Shown here one piece after another: positions 18,515-27,967 of a stretch of 33,461 nucleotides of DNA. The notes beneath the pieces are model-generated. The model was not told where the DNA came from. It did no database searches and was given only the letters and a program-made list of their open reading frames with translations. Source of the stretch: Bacteroidota bacterium (lineage in GTDB: Bacteria; Bacteroidota; Bacteroidia; B-17B0; Aurantibacillaceae); contig JANYGR010000338.1 of assembly GCA_025359355.1 (NCBI GenBank), positions 1-33,461 of the forward strand, written 5' to 3'. The stretch's first letter is position 1, and each line of letters begins with the position of its first letter. The position numbers and the translations under genes are program-made.

Positions 18515-21508
18515 TTATTGTTTAACTATTTTAGTAGAGTATACTTGGTTTTTGGTTTGTATTATAATAAAATAAATTCCTAAATTTAATTGTTGTAAGT
18601 TGATGCTATTTTTAAAATTATTATTTTCACTTTCAAACACTAATTTTCCAGTTGCATCAAATAAATTAACATTTATTATTTCTTCTGTTGAAGATTCTAA
18701 AGTTAATTCGTTACTTACAGGATTTGGATACAATGTAAATGGAAAATCTATTTGTGTAATATTAGAAACAGTAGTAGCTATATCATACAATTGGCCATTA
18801 GACGAAATTGCTGTGCTTACCAAGCCTGCGCCATTGTTAGCTCTCACACTCACATAATAAGTAGCGCCAGAAACTAAACTAAGCGATGAGTTAGTTACAA
18901 AAGTATTTGTACCAACCGAAGTGTAATTTACAACATCTGTTAATCCTAAGCCTGTGCCTATAGCGTATTCATAATTTTGTATTCCACTATGGCTATCCAT
19001 ACTTGTTGTCCAATTGGCTTGAATGGTTGAGCCATTTAAAGTAACCGCTACATCTGCGCCTAAGCCATCATTTACGGCAACTGTGCTTGGTTGTGTGTAA
19101 TCTATATTTACAAATTTATTTACGGTTGCAGAAATATTTGCTGCCGAATCGTTGGTTAAAGATTTAATTAAACATGATGGTGTGCTTGGATTTGGATTTT
19201 GAAACACGACATCATTAGTTGCCGCAGAGCCAACCGATATATTTGTAAAAGCAGCTCTTGAACGATATACTCTTAAATTATTAACAGAATAACTTGTGTT
19301 ACCAGTTCTAAACGAAACATAATTTCCGGTTGTAATAGGAGACGATGAATCTGTATAACTGCCTATCAAATTATCATTCATATACACACGCATTAAACCA
19401 TTTGTTCTATCGTACATCACTTTAATATCATACCACGTATTGGCATTTATTGTAACATTAGAAAACGTGGCAATTGGCACTGAGCCTAAAACATTTCCTA
19501 CAGATTTGTAAATTACAACATCATTTAAATCTAATCTAAACCACGCCAAATAACTATCTCCACGATTTATTTGCGTATTATTACTACACATAAAATGTAA
19601 GCCCGCTCTTCTGTTAGTGCCAGTGCCTGTAATGTTTCCTTCCCAATGGTAGATATAACGGTTACTAAGCGTTTGTGTTACTGCCGCACTTAAAATAGAA
19701 TTTGTATTTGCGTTATCTGTTTGTAATAAATTATTTGCTTGCACTGTCCAAACCCCAGCAGAATTAACCCATTTAGGATTTATGGCAGTACTATCAAAAT
19801 CATCAAAAGCAAAACCTCTGTTACCATTTGCTTGCCAATTATATCCATTGTAATTAGCAGCTAAATAATATCCCTTCTCTATACCAGAACCCGAAACATT
19901 ATCTGCATCAGCAAAGTTTGAAATAAAATTAGCTGTTTGATATGGGTTTGTATTCGATAACGTTATAGCAGTGTTTGGCGCTACCAAATCACAACCATTG
20001 CAAATATTAAGCTGAACTGGTGCGCTTTCGTTATTTAATTTATCTAAAGTAGTTACCACAAATTTGTAGGCTTGCACAGATGCAGGCAATACCACATTAT
20101 CAATAAATTGCAAAGTATCTTTTGGCGAAATATATAATATGTTTTTTGCTGAATTAATATTTACATTCTCAGTTGGATCAAATTTATAAACAACAATTTT
20201 TTTAGCTAAATCTCCGTCACCGGCTGCTGTTGGCAAACTCCAAGTTAGTTTAACTTTTCCTGCCACAAAAGTATAAGTTAACGCTAATACAGGGTTAGGA
20301 TTAACATTATCTAACCACGGCATGGTAGGCACTAAGGTTTTGTATTTGTTAGTATTTAAACGTAACGAATCGGCTAAAAATAAATTATTGTTTTTAATAC
20401 TTGTGCTACTAAAATATATTTCGCCTTGCGTATTAGCATTTGCTCTATTCAAATTTATTTGATTTTTAATTTCATTTACTCCCCACATTCCCGAACCTGT
20501 GCCTACGTTGTATGAATTATTGCCCGAGTATAAATGCCTATTGTTGTTAGTGCATTGTGTACTCCACCAATTTAATAGAGCTGAATAATCTTGGCTTCCG
20601 CCTATTTTCCAATACAATTGTGGTGCTAAATAATCTACATTTCCGTTTTGTAACCATTGCAAGGGATCGCAATAAATTTCGCTATAAGCATCCATACCAA
20701 CAATACCAGCAGGAACTCCGTTTTTATAAATTCCAAACGGACTAATACCAAATTTTACATAATTTTTTACAGATTTAATACTATCATGAACTTGATTTAC
20801 TAGAGTGTTTACATTATCTCTGCGCCAATTATCCAAGCCAACTGCTGTATTAGGAAATCCTCTTGGTTCTGCTGCAAATGTAGCTGCGTCATTAAACGTA
20901 TAACCTGCTTGTTTGTAAGGATAAAAATAATCATCAAAATGAATTCCATTTATATTGTATCGTCGTACAATATCCATTACTACCCTTGTAACATAATTAC
21001 GTACTAGTAATTTACCTGGATCTAAAACTTTTAACGTATTATATGTAATGCACCAAGTTGGCTGTGTTACAGATATATGCATTCCATTTACAGAGCTAGT
21101 ATTTACATTTGGTACTGCACGATACGGGTTAATCCACGCATGTACTTCCATTCCTAATTTTTGTGATTCGGAAATTACAAATGCAAAAGGGTCGTATGCA
21201 GGGCTTGGGCCAGTTCCTTGAGTGCCTGAAATAAAAGCTGTCCAAGGCTCTATAGTGCTTGTATAAACGGCATCACATGTTGGGCGTACTTGAAAAAATA
21301 TAGTATTGATACCTGCGTTTGATAAATTTTGCAATGTAGTTACCATCTGGGCTTTTTGTGTTGCAACGCTTAAACCCGAAGTTGAAGGCCAATCCACGTT
21401 TTCAATTACGCTTATCCAAGCTCCACGTAGTTCTCGCTTAGGGTAAATTGTTTGAGATTGAGTATTTAAAAAAAATAAAATTAAAAATAGTGTATATATT
21501 TTTTTCAT
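18515..21508 (-). CDS. Secreted glycosyl-hydrolase-like family 10 (GHL10 / YngK-type) protein with shared chassis and T9SS C-terminal domain
   Basis: RELRGAWISVIENVDWPS, AGINTIFFQVRPTCDAVYTSTIEPWTAFISGTQG, EVHAWINPYRAV, INGIHFDDYFYPY, DYLAPQLYWKIG; C-terminal FPFTLYPNPVSNELTLESS...STKIVKQ. Confidence 0.9.
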   Translation of the reverse strand: MKKIYTLFLILFFLNTQSQTIYPKRELRGAWISVIENVDWPSTSGLSVATQKAQMVTTLQNLSNAGINTIFFQVRPTCDAVYTSTIEPWTAFISGTQGTGPSPAYDPFAFVISESQKLGMEVHAWINPYRAVPNVNTSSVNGMHISVTQPTWCITYNTLKVLDPGKLLVRNYVTRVVMDIVRRYNINGIHFDDYFYPYKQAGYTFNDAATFAAEPRGFPNTAVGLDNWRRDNVNTLVNQVHDSIKSVKNYVKFGISPFGIYKNGVPAGIVGMDAYSEIYCDPLQWLQNGNVDYLAPQLYWKIGGSQDYSALLNWWSTQCTNNNRHLYSGNNSYNVGTGSGMWGVNEIKNQINLNRANANTQGEIYFSSTSIKNNNLFLADSLRLNTNKYKTLVPTMPWLDNVNPNPVLALTYTFVAGKVKLTWSLPTAAGDGDLAKKIVVYKFDPTENVNINSAKNILYISPKDTLQFIDNVVLPASVQAYKFVVTTLDKLNNESAPVQLNICNGCDLVAPNTAITLSNTNPYQTANFISNFADADNVSGSGIEKGYYLAANYNGYNWQANGNRGFAFDDFDSTAINPKWVNSAGVWTVQANNLLQTDNANTNSILSAAVTQTLSNRYIYHWEGNITGTGTNRRAGLHFMCSNNTQINRGDSYLAWFRLDLNDVVIYKSVGNVLGSVPIATFSNVTINANTWYDIKVMYDRTNGLMRVYMNDNLIGSYTDSSSPITTGNYVSFRTGNTSYSVNNLRVYRSRAAFTNISVGSAATNDVVFQNPNPSTPSCLIKSLTNDSAANISATVNKFVNIDYTQPSTVAVNDGLGADVAVTLNGSTIQANWTTSMDSHSGIQNYEYAIGTGLGLTDVVNYTSVGTNTFVTNSSLSLVSGATYYVSVRANNGAGLVSTAISSNGQLYDIATTVSNITQIDFPFTLYPNPVSNELTLESSTEEIINVNLFDATGKLVFESENNNFKNSINLQQLNLGIYFIIIQTKNQVYSTKIVKQ

Positions 21509-21591
21509 AATAGTATTATTTTTTTAAGGTTTAAACTACATGCTTTAATATTAGGGAATCTCTATTAATACCTTTCTCATCGTTAAACTTC

Positions 21592-21638
21592 AAAATTAAA
21601 AGCCTCACATACCCTATGTATGCTATATTTTTAATTTT
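21592..21638. repeat. Intergenic hairpin element
   Basis: aaaattaaaa-gcctca-catac-cctat-gtatg-ctatat-ttttaatttt: paired 10-bp and 5-bp stems. Confidence 0.7.
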
Positions 21639-21714
21639 TCGTTAGCCTAGATAAATGAATTAATATAAATTACTATTAGAATTAGAGCATTGTTTATGAA
21701 CTTCAATATACAAT

Positions 21715-23802
21715 TTAATTTTTAATAAACTTAATTGTAGCCAACTTATTTTCTTTATCAATCACTGTAATAAAATAAACACCATTTGTTAATGACTCTA
21801 CCAATACGCTTGTATTGTTTAAATCAAAATTCCCATTCATTACTACTTTACCTATAGCATCAGTAATTTTATAAGATTGTAACTGATTATTTGATGTCAT
21901 AAAATTTAAAACAGATGTAGTTGGATTAGGAAATAATAGTACCGAATTTTTAGAAACTTCATTTATACCAGTAGTTAAAGCATAAACTAAAACACCATCA
22001 CTCGATACGGGATTGCTCCATAAACCCGCGCCATTTTTTGATTTCACAGAAACATAATATAGTTGATTTAGCGACAATGATAAGCCAGTAGCTGTAAAAT
22101 TAGTAGTAACGCTTGTAGTAGTGTAAGCTTTAACATTAGTTGCTAAAGGAGTTGTGCCAATTGCATATTGGTATTCTACAATTCCACTATTTACATCTGT
22201 ATGTGCATTCCAATTACTTGCGAGTTGTGTAAACGAATTTGTTGAATCAATATCAGCAGACAAACCATCTTTAACAACAGAAGAGTTAGGAATTGTAAAA
22301 TCGATATTTATATTTTTAGTTGCAACTAATGAAATATTACCTGCCGAATCGGTACTTAAAGATTTAATCATACAAGCAGCAGCTAATGGGGTTTGATTTT
22401 CTATCCACACATCGTTAGTTAATGCTGCACCCACAGAAACCCCAGCAGTATTGGCTCTTGAACGGTAAACTTTTAAATTATTGATTTGATATTTAGAATT
22501 ACCACTTCTAAATGAAATGTAGTTACCTGTTTGTATTGGCGTAGTATCTGTATAAGAACCAATTAATGTATTGTCTATATACACACGAATTAATCCTTTT
22601 ACTCTATCATACATTACTTTAATGTCATACCAAGTGTTAGGCGTTATGCTTGTAGAATTAAACACAGCAACTGCCGAACCAAAGGTATTACCTGTAACTT
22701 TATAAATAGCTACATCACCTAAATCTGCGCGTAACCACACAAAATAATTATCGCCTCTATTGGTTTGTGTATTATTGCTACACATAAAATGCATGCCAGC
22801 TCTTCTGTTAGTGCCTGTTCCTCCTACATTGCCCAACCAGTGATAAACGTATCTATTACTTAATGTTTGATTAACAGCAGCTGTTAACATCGTATTAGAA
22901 TTTGTTTCATCTGTTTGAACTAAATTATGATTTTGTATTGCCCATATACCCGCCGAACTTGTCCAATCAGGATGAATTAACGAATCAAAATTATCGCAAT
23001 AAAATCCTTTGTTATAATTTGCTCTCCACTCTGTTCCATTATAGTTTAAAACACTGTAGTATCCTTTATCTACACCGCTTCCATTGGCATTATCTAAATC
23101 AGTAAAATTAGATGTAAAATTTGCTGTTTGAAATAAATTTGTATTTGCTAGTGCAATTGAAGAAGTTGGAGCAACTGCATCTGCAGGCGCAAACGGACCA
23201 GTATATCCATTGATATAATAAATTTCTCTTATCTCAATATCATTATTAAATATGATTGCATTTTCCAAATCGTTTTTATCATAATAAACATACTTACCTT
23301 CAGTTGGATCACATTGGCAATATCCACCGTATTGATATTGTCCGCTCCATTGTCCTGCTGGGTCGTTTGCAATATATTGCGTCCCATTAAATCCAACTAA
23401 AGTAATTACATGACCATAAGCGGTTAAATAACCACTAACGGTAACTGGTTTTCCTTGCGCTAATAAATTACGAAGATAGGTGACTCCTTTGCCATCGCCT
23501 TCTAACCAGCCAGTGCAACGCACATTTAAGTTTTGTGCAATAGCTACTTGATTAAAAATAGATGCCCAACCTGTAGCTGTTTTTGCAGTGTTGTAATTAA
23601 AATTATTGTAAATCCAATCTGGTGTTACAGAGTTATAACCATAATATTTTAAACACATTGCCATGGTAGTTATTTGGCAAGTGCCTCCCGGATTGTTTAC
23701 ATTATTATACTGATAAAAATATGGCACATTAGGAACTAAAGAGTTTTGTGCATTTGTGTAAAAGGAAATTGAAAGGATTAAAATTAATAGCTTTGTTTTC
23801 AT
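21715..23802 (-). CDS. Secreted C39-like (Peptidase_C39_2) cysteine peptidase with shared chassis and T9SS C-terminal domain
   Basis: VPYFYQYNNVNNPGGTCQITTMAMCLKYYG (Cys), GYLTAYGHVITLVGFNG (His), YIANDPAGQW (Asn/Asp); C-terminal LFPNPTTSVLNFMTS...ATIKFIKN. Confidence 0.88.
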   Translation of the reverse strand: MKTKLLILILSISFYTNAQNSLVPNVPYFYQYNNVNNPGGTCQITTMAMCLKYYGYNSVTPDWIYNNFNYNTAKTATGWASIFNQVAIAQNLNVRCTGWLEGDGKGVTYLRNLLAQGKPVTVSGYLTAYGHVITLVGFNGTQYIANDPAGQWSGQYQYGGYCQCDPTEGKYVYYDKNDLENAIIFNNDIEIREIYYINGYTGPFAPADAVAPTSSIALANTNLFQTANFTSNFTDLDNANGSGVDKGYYSVLNYNGTEWRANYNKGFYCDNFDSLIHPDWTSSAGIWAIQNHNLVQTDETNSNTMLTAAVNQTLSNRYVYHWLGNVGGTGTNRRAGMHFMCSNNTQTNRGDNYFVWLRADLGDVAIYKVTGNTFGSAVAVFNSTSITPNTWYDIKVMYDRVKGLIRVYIDNTLIGSYTDTTPIQTGNYISFRSGNSKYQINNLKVYRSRANTAGVSVGAALTNDVWIENQTPLAAACMIKSLSTDSAGNISLVATKNINIDFTIPNSSVVKDGLSADIDSTNSFTQLASNWNAHTDVNSGIVEYQYAIGTTPLATNVKAYTTTSVTTNFTATGLSLSLNQLYYVSVKSKNGAGLWSNPVSSDGVLVYALTTGINEVSKNSVLLFPNPTTSVLNFMTSNNQLQSYKITDAIGKVVMNGNFDLNNTSVLVESLTNGVYFITVIDKENKLATIKFIKN

Positions 23803-23957
23803 AGGTTAGTATATTAATTGATTATGTATATATCAATATTAATACAATTGCAAGTCGATAGGCATTTAAAGATTTAAAAATATTAAGATTCTAATAATAT
23901 GTTTTAATCATAAAAATCTTATACATATATAGTGGTATTATTTTTCTACAGTAGCTT

Positions 23958-24051
23958 CCTAAATAAATAAAACGAAGAGAAAGACTTTTAATTATCTCAA
24001 ATTAACATTGAGTTGTAGAACCAAAATACTTTCTCTTATAGTAAATTTAGG
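23958..24051. repeat. 94-bp imperfect palindrome with three nested stems
   Basis: CCTAAAT...AGAGAAAG...CTCAA-attaaca-TTGAG...CTTTCTCT...ATTTAGG. Confidence 0.75.
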
Positions 24052-24059
24052 ATTGTTGC

Positions 24060-24178
24060 GAAAGTAAGCGATACAATTACTCGAAGCGTATTAATATGTT
24101 TGGTATTAACTTAAATTATTACCTTCCTATACTTGGAAATAAAAAAGTAAAGACAGCGGTAATTAACACACCATAGTA
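24060..24178 (+). pseudogene. Detached 3'-end copy of the beta-barrel gene 8789-9469
   Basis: 24076-24166 matches 9369-9459 over 91 identical bp by eye; flanks diverge and the upstream edge carries a 1-bp deletion (gatacaattac versus gatacatattac). Confidence 0.92.
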
Positions 24179-24202
24179 TTGTTAAATTTACTTGATAGTA
24201 TC

Positions 24203-24227
24203 CACTTATCTATTTTATTGATAAGTG
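24203..24227 (-). other. Hairpin at the galE 3' end
   Basis: CACTTATC-tattttatt-GATAAGTG immediately beyond the galE stop codon (24228-24230); lacks a U-tract. Confidence 0.5.
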
Positions 24228-25250
24228 CTATTTACAATTCAATTGCCATTTCCAGGCACTAAGCATCATATCATCTAAATTATACTTTGGAATCCAGTTT
24301 AGTTCTTGCTTAACAAAGTTATTATTGGCATAAATATTTATAACATCCCCAGCTCGACGAGGGCCTACTGAATAATTTAATTTTTGATTAGAAACCTTTT
24401 CAAACGAGTGAATTGCTTCGAATACACTTACGCCATTACCAGTCCCTAAATTGAAAATAGACGTTGCTTGTTTTTGTTTATTTTCAATCAGATAATTTAA
24501 TGCTTTTACATGCGCGTCTGCAATATCGCTTACATGAATATAATCTCTGATACACGAACCATCGCGTGTATCATAATCGTCACCAAACACGGTAAGTGGA
24601 GGCAACATACCAGCAGCTGATTGAGTGATAAAGGGTACTAAATTATTAGGTTTATCTTTCGATAATTCTCCGTTAAGACCTGATAAATGGGCTCCTACGG
24701 GATTAAAATAACGCAACAACACAGACTTAAATGTATGTTCGCTTTTTGTGAAATTAATTAAAATTTCTTCGCCAATTTGTTTGGTATGAGCATAGGGCGA
24801 TTCGGCTGGAGCAAAAGGAGTTTCTTCGGTAACTGGCAATTGATCAACGTTTCCATATACCGAACAAGAAGATGAAAAAATAAAATTTTGTGTATTTTTA
24901 AGTTTGCAAATTTTCAACATATTCACTAACGACTCTAAATTATTGTGATAATAGCTTAAAGGATTTAACACAGAATCGCCCACAGCTTTGAATGCTGCAA
25001 AATGAATAATGCCCGCTATTGGGTTTTTGACCGAACTGATTGCAAACTCAAGTGCTTCGAGATTACAAATATCAACGTTTAAATTACGAATGCGTTTGCC
25101 AGTAATGGCTTCAATTCTATCAAAAGTTTGAGGTGTAGAATTTGAAAAATTATCAATAGAAACAATGTCGTATGTTGTTTGATTAATGAGTTCGATAATG
25201 GTGTGTGAGCCTATATAGCCTGCGCCTCCTGTTACAATAATTGTTTGCAT
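24228..25250 (-). CDS. galE: UDP-glucose 4-epimerase
   Basis: TGGAGYIGSH Rossmann motif, SSSCSVYGN, YAHTKQIGEE (YxxxK), LRYFNPVGAH, NLGTGNGVSV. Confidence 0.95.
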   Translation of the reverse strand: MQTIIVTGGAGYIGSHTIIELINQTTYDIVSIDNFSNSTPQTFDRIEAITGKRIRNLNVDICNLEALEFAISSVKNPIAGIIHFAAFKAVGDSVLNPLSYYHNNLESLVNMLKICKLKNTQNFIFSSSCSVYGNVDQLPVTEETPFAPAESPYAHTKQIGEEILINFTKSEHTFKSVLLRYFNPVGAHLSGLNGELSKDKPNNLVPFITQSAAGMLPPLTVFGDDYDTRDGSCIRDYIHVSDIADAHVKALNYLIENKQKQATSIFNLGTGNGVSVFEAIHSFEKVSNQKLNYSVGPRRAGDVINIYANNNFVKQELNWIPKYNLDDMMLSAWKWQLNCK

Positions 25251-25307
25251 GAAAAAATGTTATTTGAAAATACGATTAAATATAATGAGTTTTTTTATAT
25301 AAACTAA

Positions 25308-27740
25308 TTACTCAATAATTATAGGCTTACTCGCTAGTACTTTATTTTTATCTACTAAATTAATGATGTATTCTCCTTTCGTTAAATCAGAAATAGTGAT
25401 CAAATTTTCATTAGTAATATTTTGAATGTGTTTTATTAACTTGCCCTGTAAATCAATAATATCAATATAATGAGAAGAAGTGATTTTATAATTACTAAAA
25501 TTAATGGTTATTTGATGCGATGCTGGATTAGGAAATATTTCCATTTCGATGTTCGATTTATTTTTTTCGTTTAATCCAATTAACACTGCACTTTTTCCAT
25601 TTGCAAAAACATATTCGCCCAGCTTAAATGTATCAACCGTTAAGAAACCTGTTCTACTAGCACTTTTAAATTTTGTGTAACTATTCACTTCTTTCCAATC
25701 GTCGGCTACATTTTTACGGTATAATAAAATAAGACTATCTCCGTTAATGGCTGTTAAACAAGTGTCTAAGTAACTTATTCCTGATGTGTTTTTATTTCCA
25801 TCATAATTGAATCGTAATTTACTAGCAAAACCGGAAGATAAAATGCCATCTATTTTCCAATAATGCTGTGTGTTTAATCTGAAATTATGGATGTTATTTT
25901 TTATAGGATCGGCTTTCGCTAAATTATGTTCTACTCTAATATAAGATGAATCGACGCCTTTATTAGAGACAATTAATAACGCTTTACCTAAGGAATAACT
26001 AATTGATGCAGTTGTTTTAATTGTTTTAAACTCCGAAGAAATGGCATCAGATATTTTTGAATCGACGTTCATTCCCGCAAATACAGGCAATATCGTTGTT
26101 TGCATCGTAAACGATTGTGTAGCGCCTGACATCACAATGTTTTTAATTTCTTTATTCCAAGCACCATTCATAAATGTAATTTCTAAAGGCACGTTAGAAT
26201 ATAATGTTGGCGCGCCATGTAATTTTTGTTTTACATAAACGGTTTGTGTATAAGGAGCAGAAGAGCCTGTTGTTTTTACCGAATCGATTGAAAAATGAGG
26301 CCATCCACCACTAAACACCCAGTTATTAAAAAAATCGGTTAAGTTTTGTCCAGAAGAAGTTTGTAATAAATTTCTAAACTCCAAGCTATTCATATTTTTA
26401 TATGCTTTTTGTTGAAGCACATATTTTAAACCCGTAAAGAAAGCGGCATCTCCCATGTACGTTCGTAAAGTGTGCGCTACATCAGCTCCTTTTTTATAAA
26501 CATGATCACCGTAAGTGTATTCAAAAGGAACTCCAGAGATTGCTCTAAATCCTTTTTCTTTAAGGTGAACGTATTTAATTAAATCATCATGAATTAATTT
26601 TACTTCAGCTAAATATTTTGTATAATTATATGTCCACTCTAAAAACATACGCTCGCTGTAGCTTGCCATACCTTCGTTTAACCACATATCTTCTTGAGTT
26701 TCACAGGTCATTAAATCGCCCCACCAATGATGGGATAACTCGTGCGCCATAATCTGAGACTCATAAGCAATACCAGTAGCCGCTTGAGGATAAGCTATAT
26801 TGGTAACATGCTCCATTGCTCCACTACTAAAGGGAACTAAGCAATACCCTACTCTGTTCCAAACATAAGGTCCGTAATAATTTTCGTAACCTAAGATAGC
26901 ATTTGGTAAGTGAACGAATCCATTTTTTAGTGCTGTGGTATCACTTGGGCGAGCTGCTAAAACTATTTGTAATGGTCCATTGGCGGCATTAATTGTCCAA
27001 TTTACTTGAGTGTAATCGGCAACCGCTACAGATGCAATATAAGAAGGGATTTCTTTATTTAAAATCCATTGGCGCGTTCGTTTGTTTCCAACTTTTATAT
27101 CACTGGTGAGTAATCCATTGCAATAGGCTCGTTTAGCAGTATCAGTGGTAATATTAAATTCATATTTTGATTTCTCAACAAAATTATCGAAGCATGGAAA
27201 CCACACTTTGCCATAATTATGCGGCTTAGCGCCAAAGCCAACTCCTAAATTATAAGCGTAATTTCCACTAAACGAAAAACCACCCCAACCAGATGGGTCT
27301 CCTTGTGGCGTTCCATGATAATAAACGGTAACCTCGCTTGTATCAGTTGTATTTAAAGCTGTTGGTAAATTAATTTTTAAGAGTGTGTCGTTATAATTAT
27401 ACGTTAAAATAGTTGTGGTTTGTTTAATACTATCTATTTGTAGCTTCAATAAATCTAAACGTAATTTAGTTTGAGCGTTTATTTTAGGAGCAAAACGAAC
27501 GACCGTATTTCCTTTAATTTTTTGATTTGTAAAGTCTGTAATATCCAGATTGATAGTATATTTCAAAATATCAATGGTGTCGCTACGCAAATTTTCGGGC
27601 GAATAATATATTGGAGTTGTACTAATACCAGACGTTTTAAGGCTTTGACAATTTATAATTTGACTATGCGTAAAGTTAGTCAATAATAGGAACGCAATAA
27701 AAAGTATAGAATAGCAAATTTTCATAGGGATAATTTTCAT
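25308..27740 (-). CDS. M1 family metallo-aminopeptidase with T9SS C-terminal sorting domain
   Basis: HELSHHWWGDLMTCETQEDMWLNEGMASYSE (HExxH-x18-E), GAMEHVTNIAYP; C-terminal IFPNPASHQITINF...SKPIIIE. Confidence 0.94.
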   Translation of the reverse strand: MKIIPMKICYSILFIAFLLLTNFTHSQIINCQSLKTSGISTTPIYYSPENLRSDTIDILKYTINLDITDFTNQKIKGNTVVRFAPKINAQTKLRLDLLKLQIDSIKQTTTILTYNYNDTLLKINLPTALNTTDTSEVTVYYHGTPQGDPSGWGGFSFSGNYAYNLGVGFGAKPHNYGKVWFPCFDNFVEKSKYEFNITTDTAKRAYCNGLLTSDIKVGNKRTRQWILNKEIPSYIASVAVADYTQVNWTINAANGPLQIVLAARPSDTTALKNGFVHLPNAILGYENYYGPYVWNRVGYCLVPFSSGAMEHVTNIAYPQAATGIAYESQIMAHELSHHWWGDLMTCETQEDMWLNEGMASYSERMFLEWTYNYTKYLAEVKLIHDDLIKYVHLKEKGFRAISGVPFEYTYGDHVYKKGADVAHTLRTYMGDAAFFTGLKYVLQQKAYKNMNSLEFRNLLQTSSGQNLTDFFNNWVFSGGWPHFSIDSVKTTGSSAPYTQTVYVKQKLHGAPTLYSNVPLEITFMNGAWNKEIKNIVMSGATQSFTMQTTILPVFAGMNVDSKISDAISSEFKTIKTTASISYSLGKALLIVSNKGVDSSYIRVEHNLAKADPIKNNIHNFRLNTQHYWKIDGILSSGFASKLRFNYDGNKNTSGISYLDTCLTAINGDSLILLYRKNVADDWKEVNSYTKFKSASRTGFLTVDTFKLGEYVFANGKSAVLIGLNEKNKSNIEMEIFPNPASHQITINFSNYKITSSHYIDIIDLQGKLIKHIQNITNENLITISDLTKGEYIINLVDKNKVLASKPIIIE

Positions 27741-27788
27741 TAAAGTTAAATAAAATTACTTACTTAGTATAGTATTTTAGGAGTCATA

Positions 27789-27915
27789 TATTGTCAGCAA
27801 GAAAATTCCAATTTCTTCGTTATGCTCGTCTTAAAAATGGTCATTTGCAGAAAGCAAACTCCCATTATTTAAGACTTCGCAAGCCTCGAACTTGAAATTT
27901 TCTTATCCGACAATA
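27789..27915. repeat. 127-bp imperfect palindromic intergenic element
   Basis: Ends TATTGTC / GACAATA; arms AAGAAAATT / AATTTTCTT and GTCTTAAA / TTTAAGAC; centre TTTGC-agaaa-GCAAA. Confidence 0.85.
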
Positions 27916-27967
27916 CATTTTCTAACAAGCAATATATGATCTCTAACACTCAATAGTATTCTTAATT

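Noticed and set aside
24203-24227. galE 3' hairpin as a strong intrinsic terminator
   Set aside because: Stem is good (8 bp) but neither strand has a following T-tract, so it is kept only as an unclassified hairpin.
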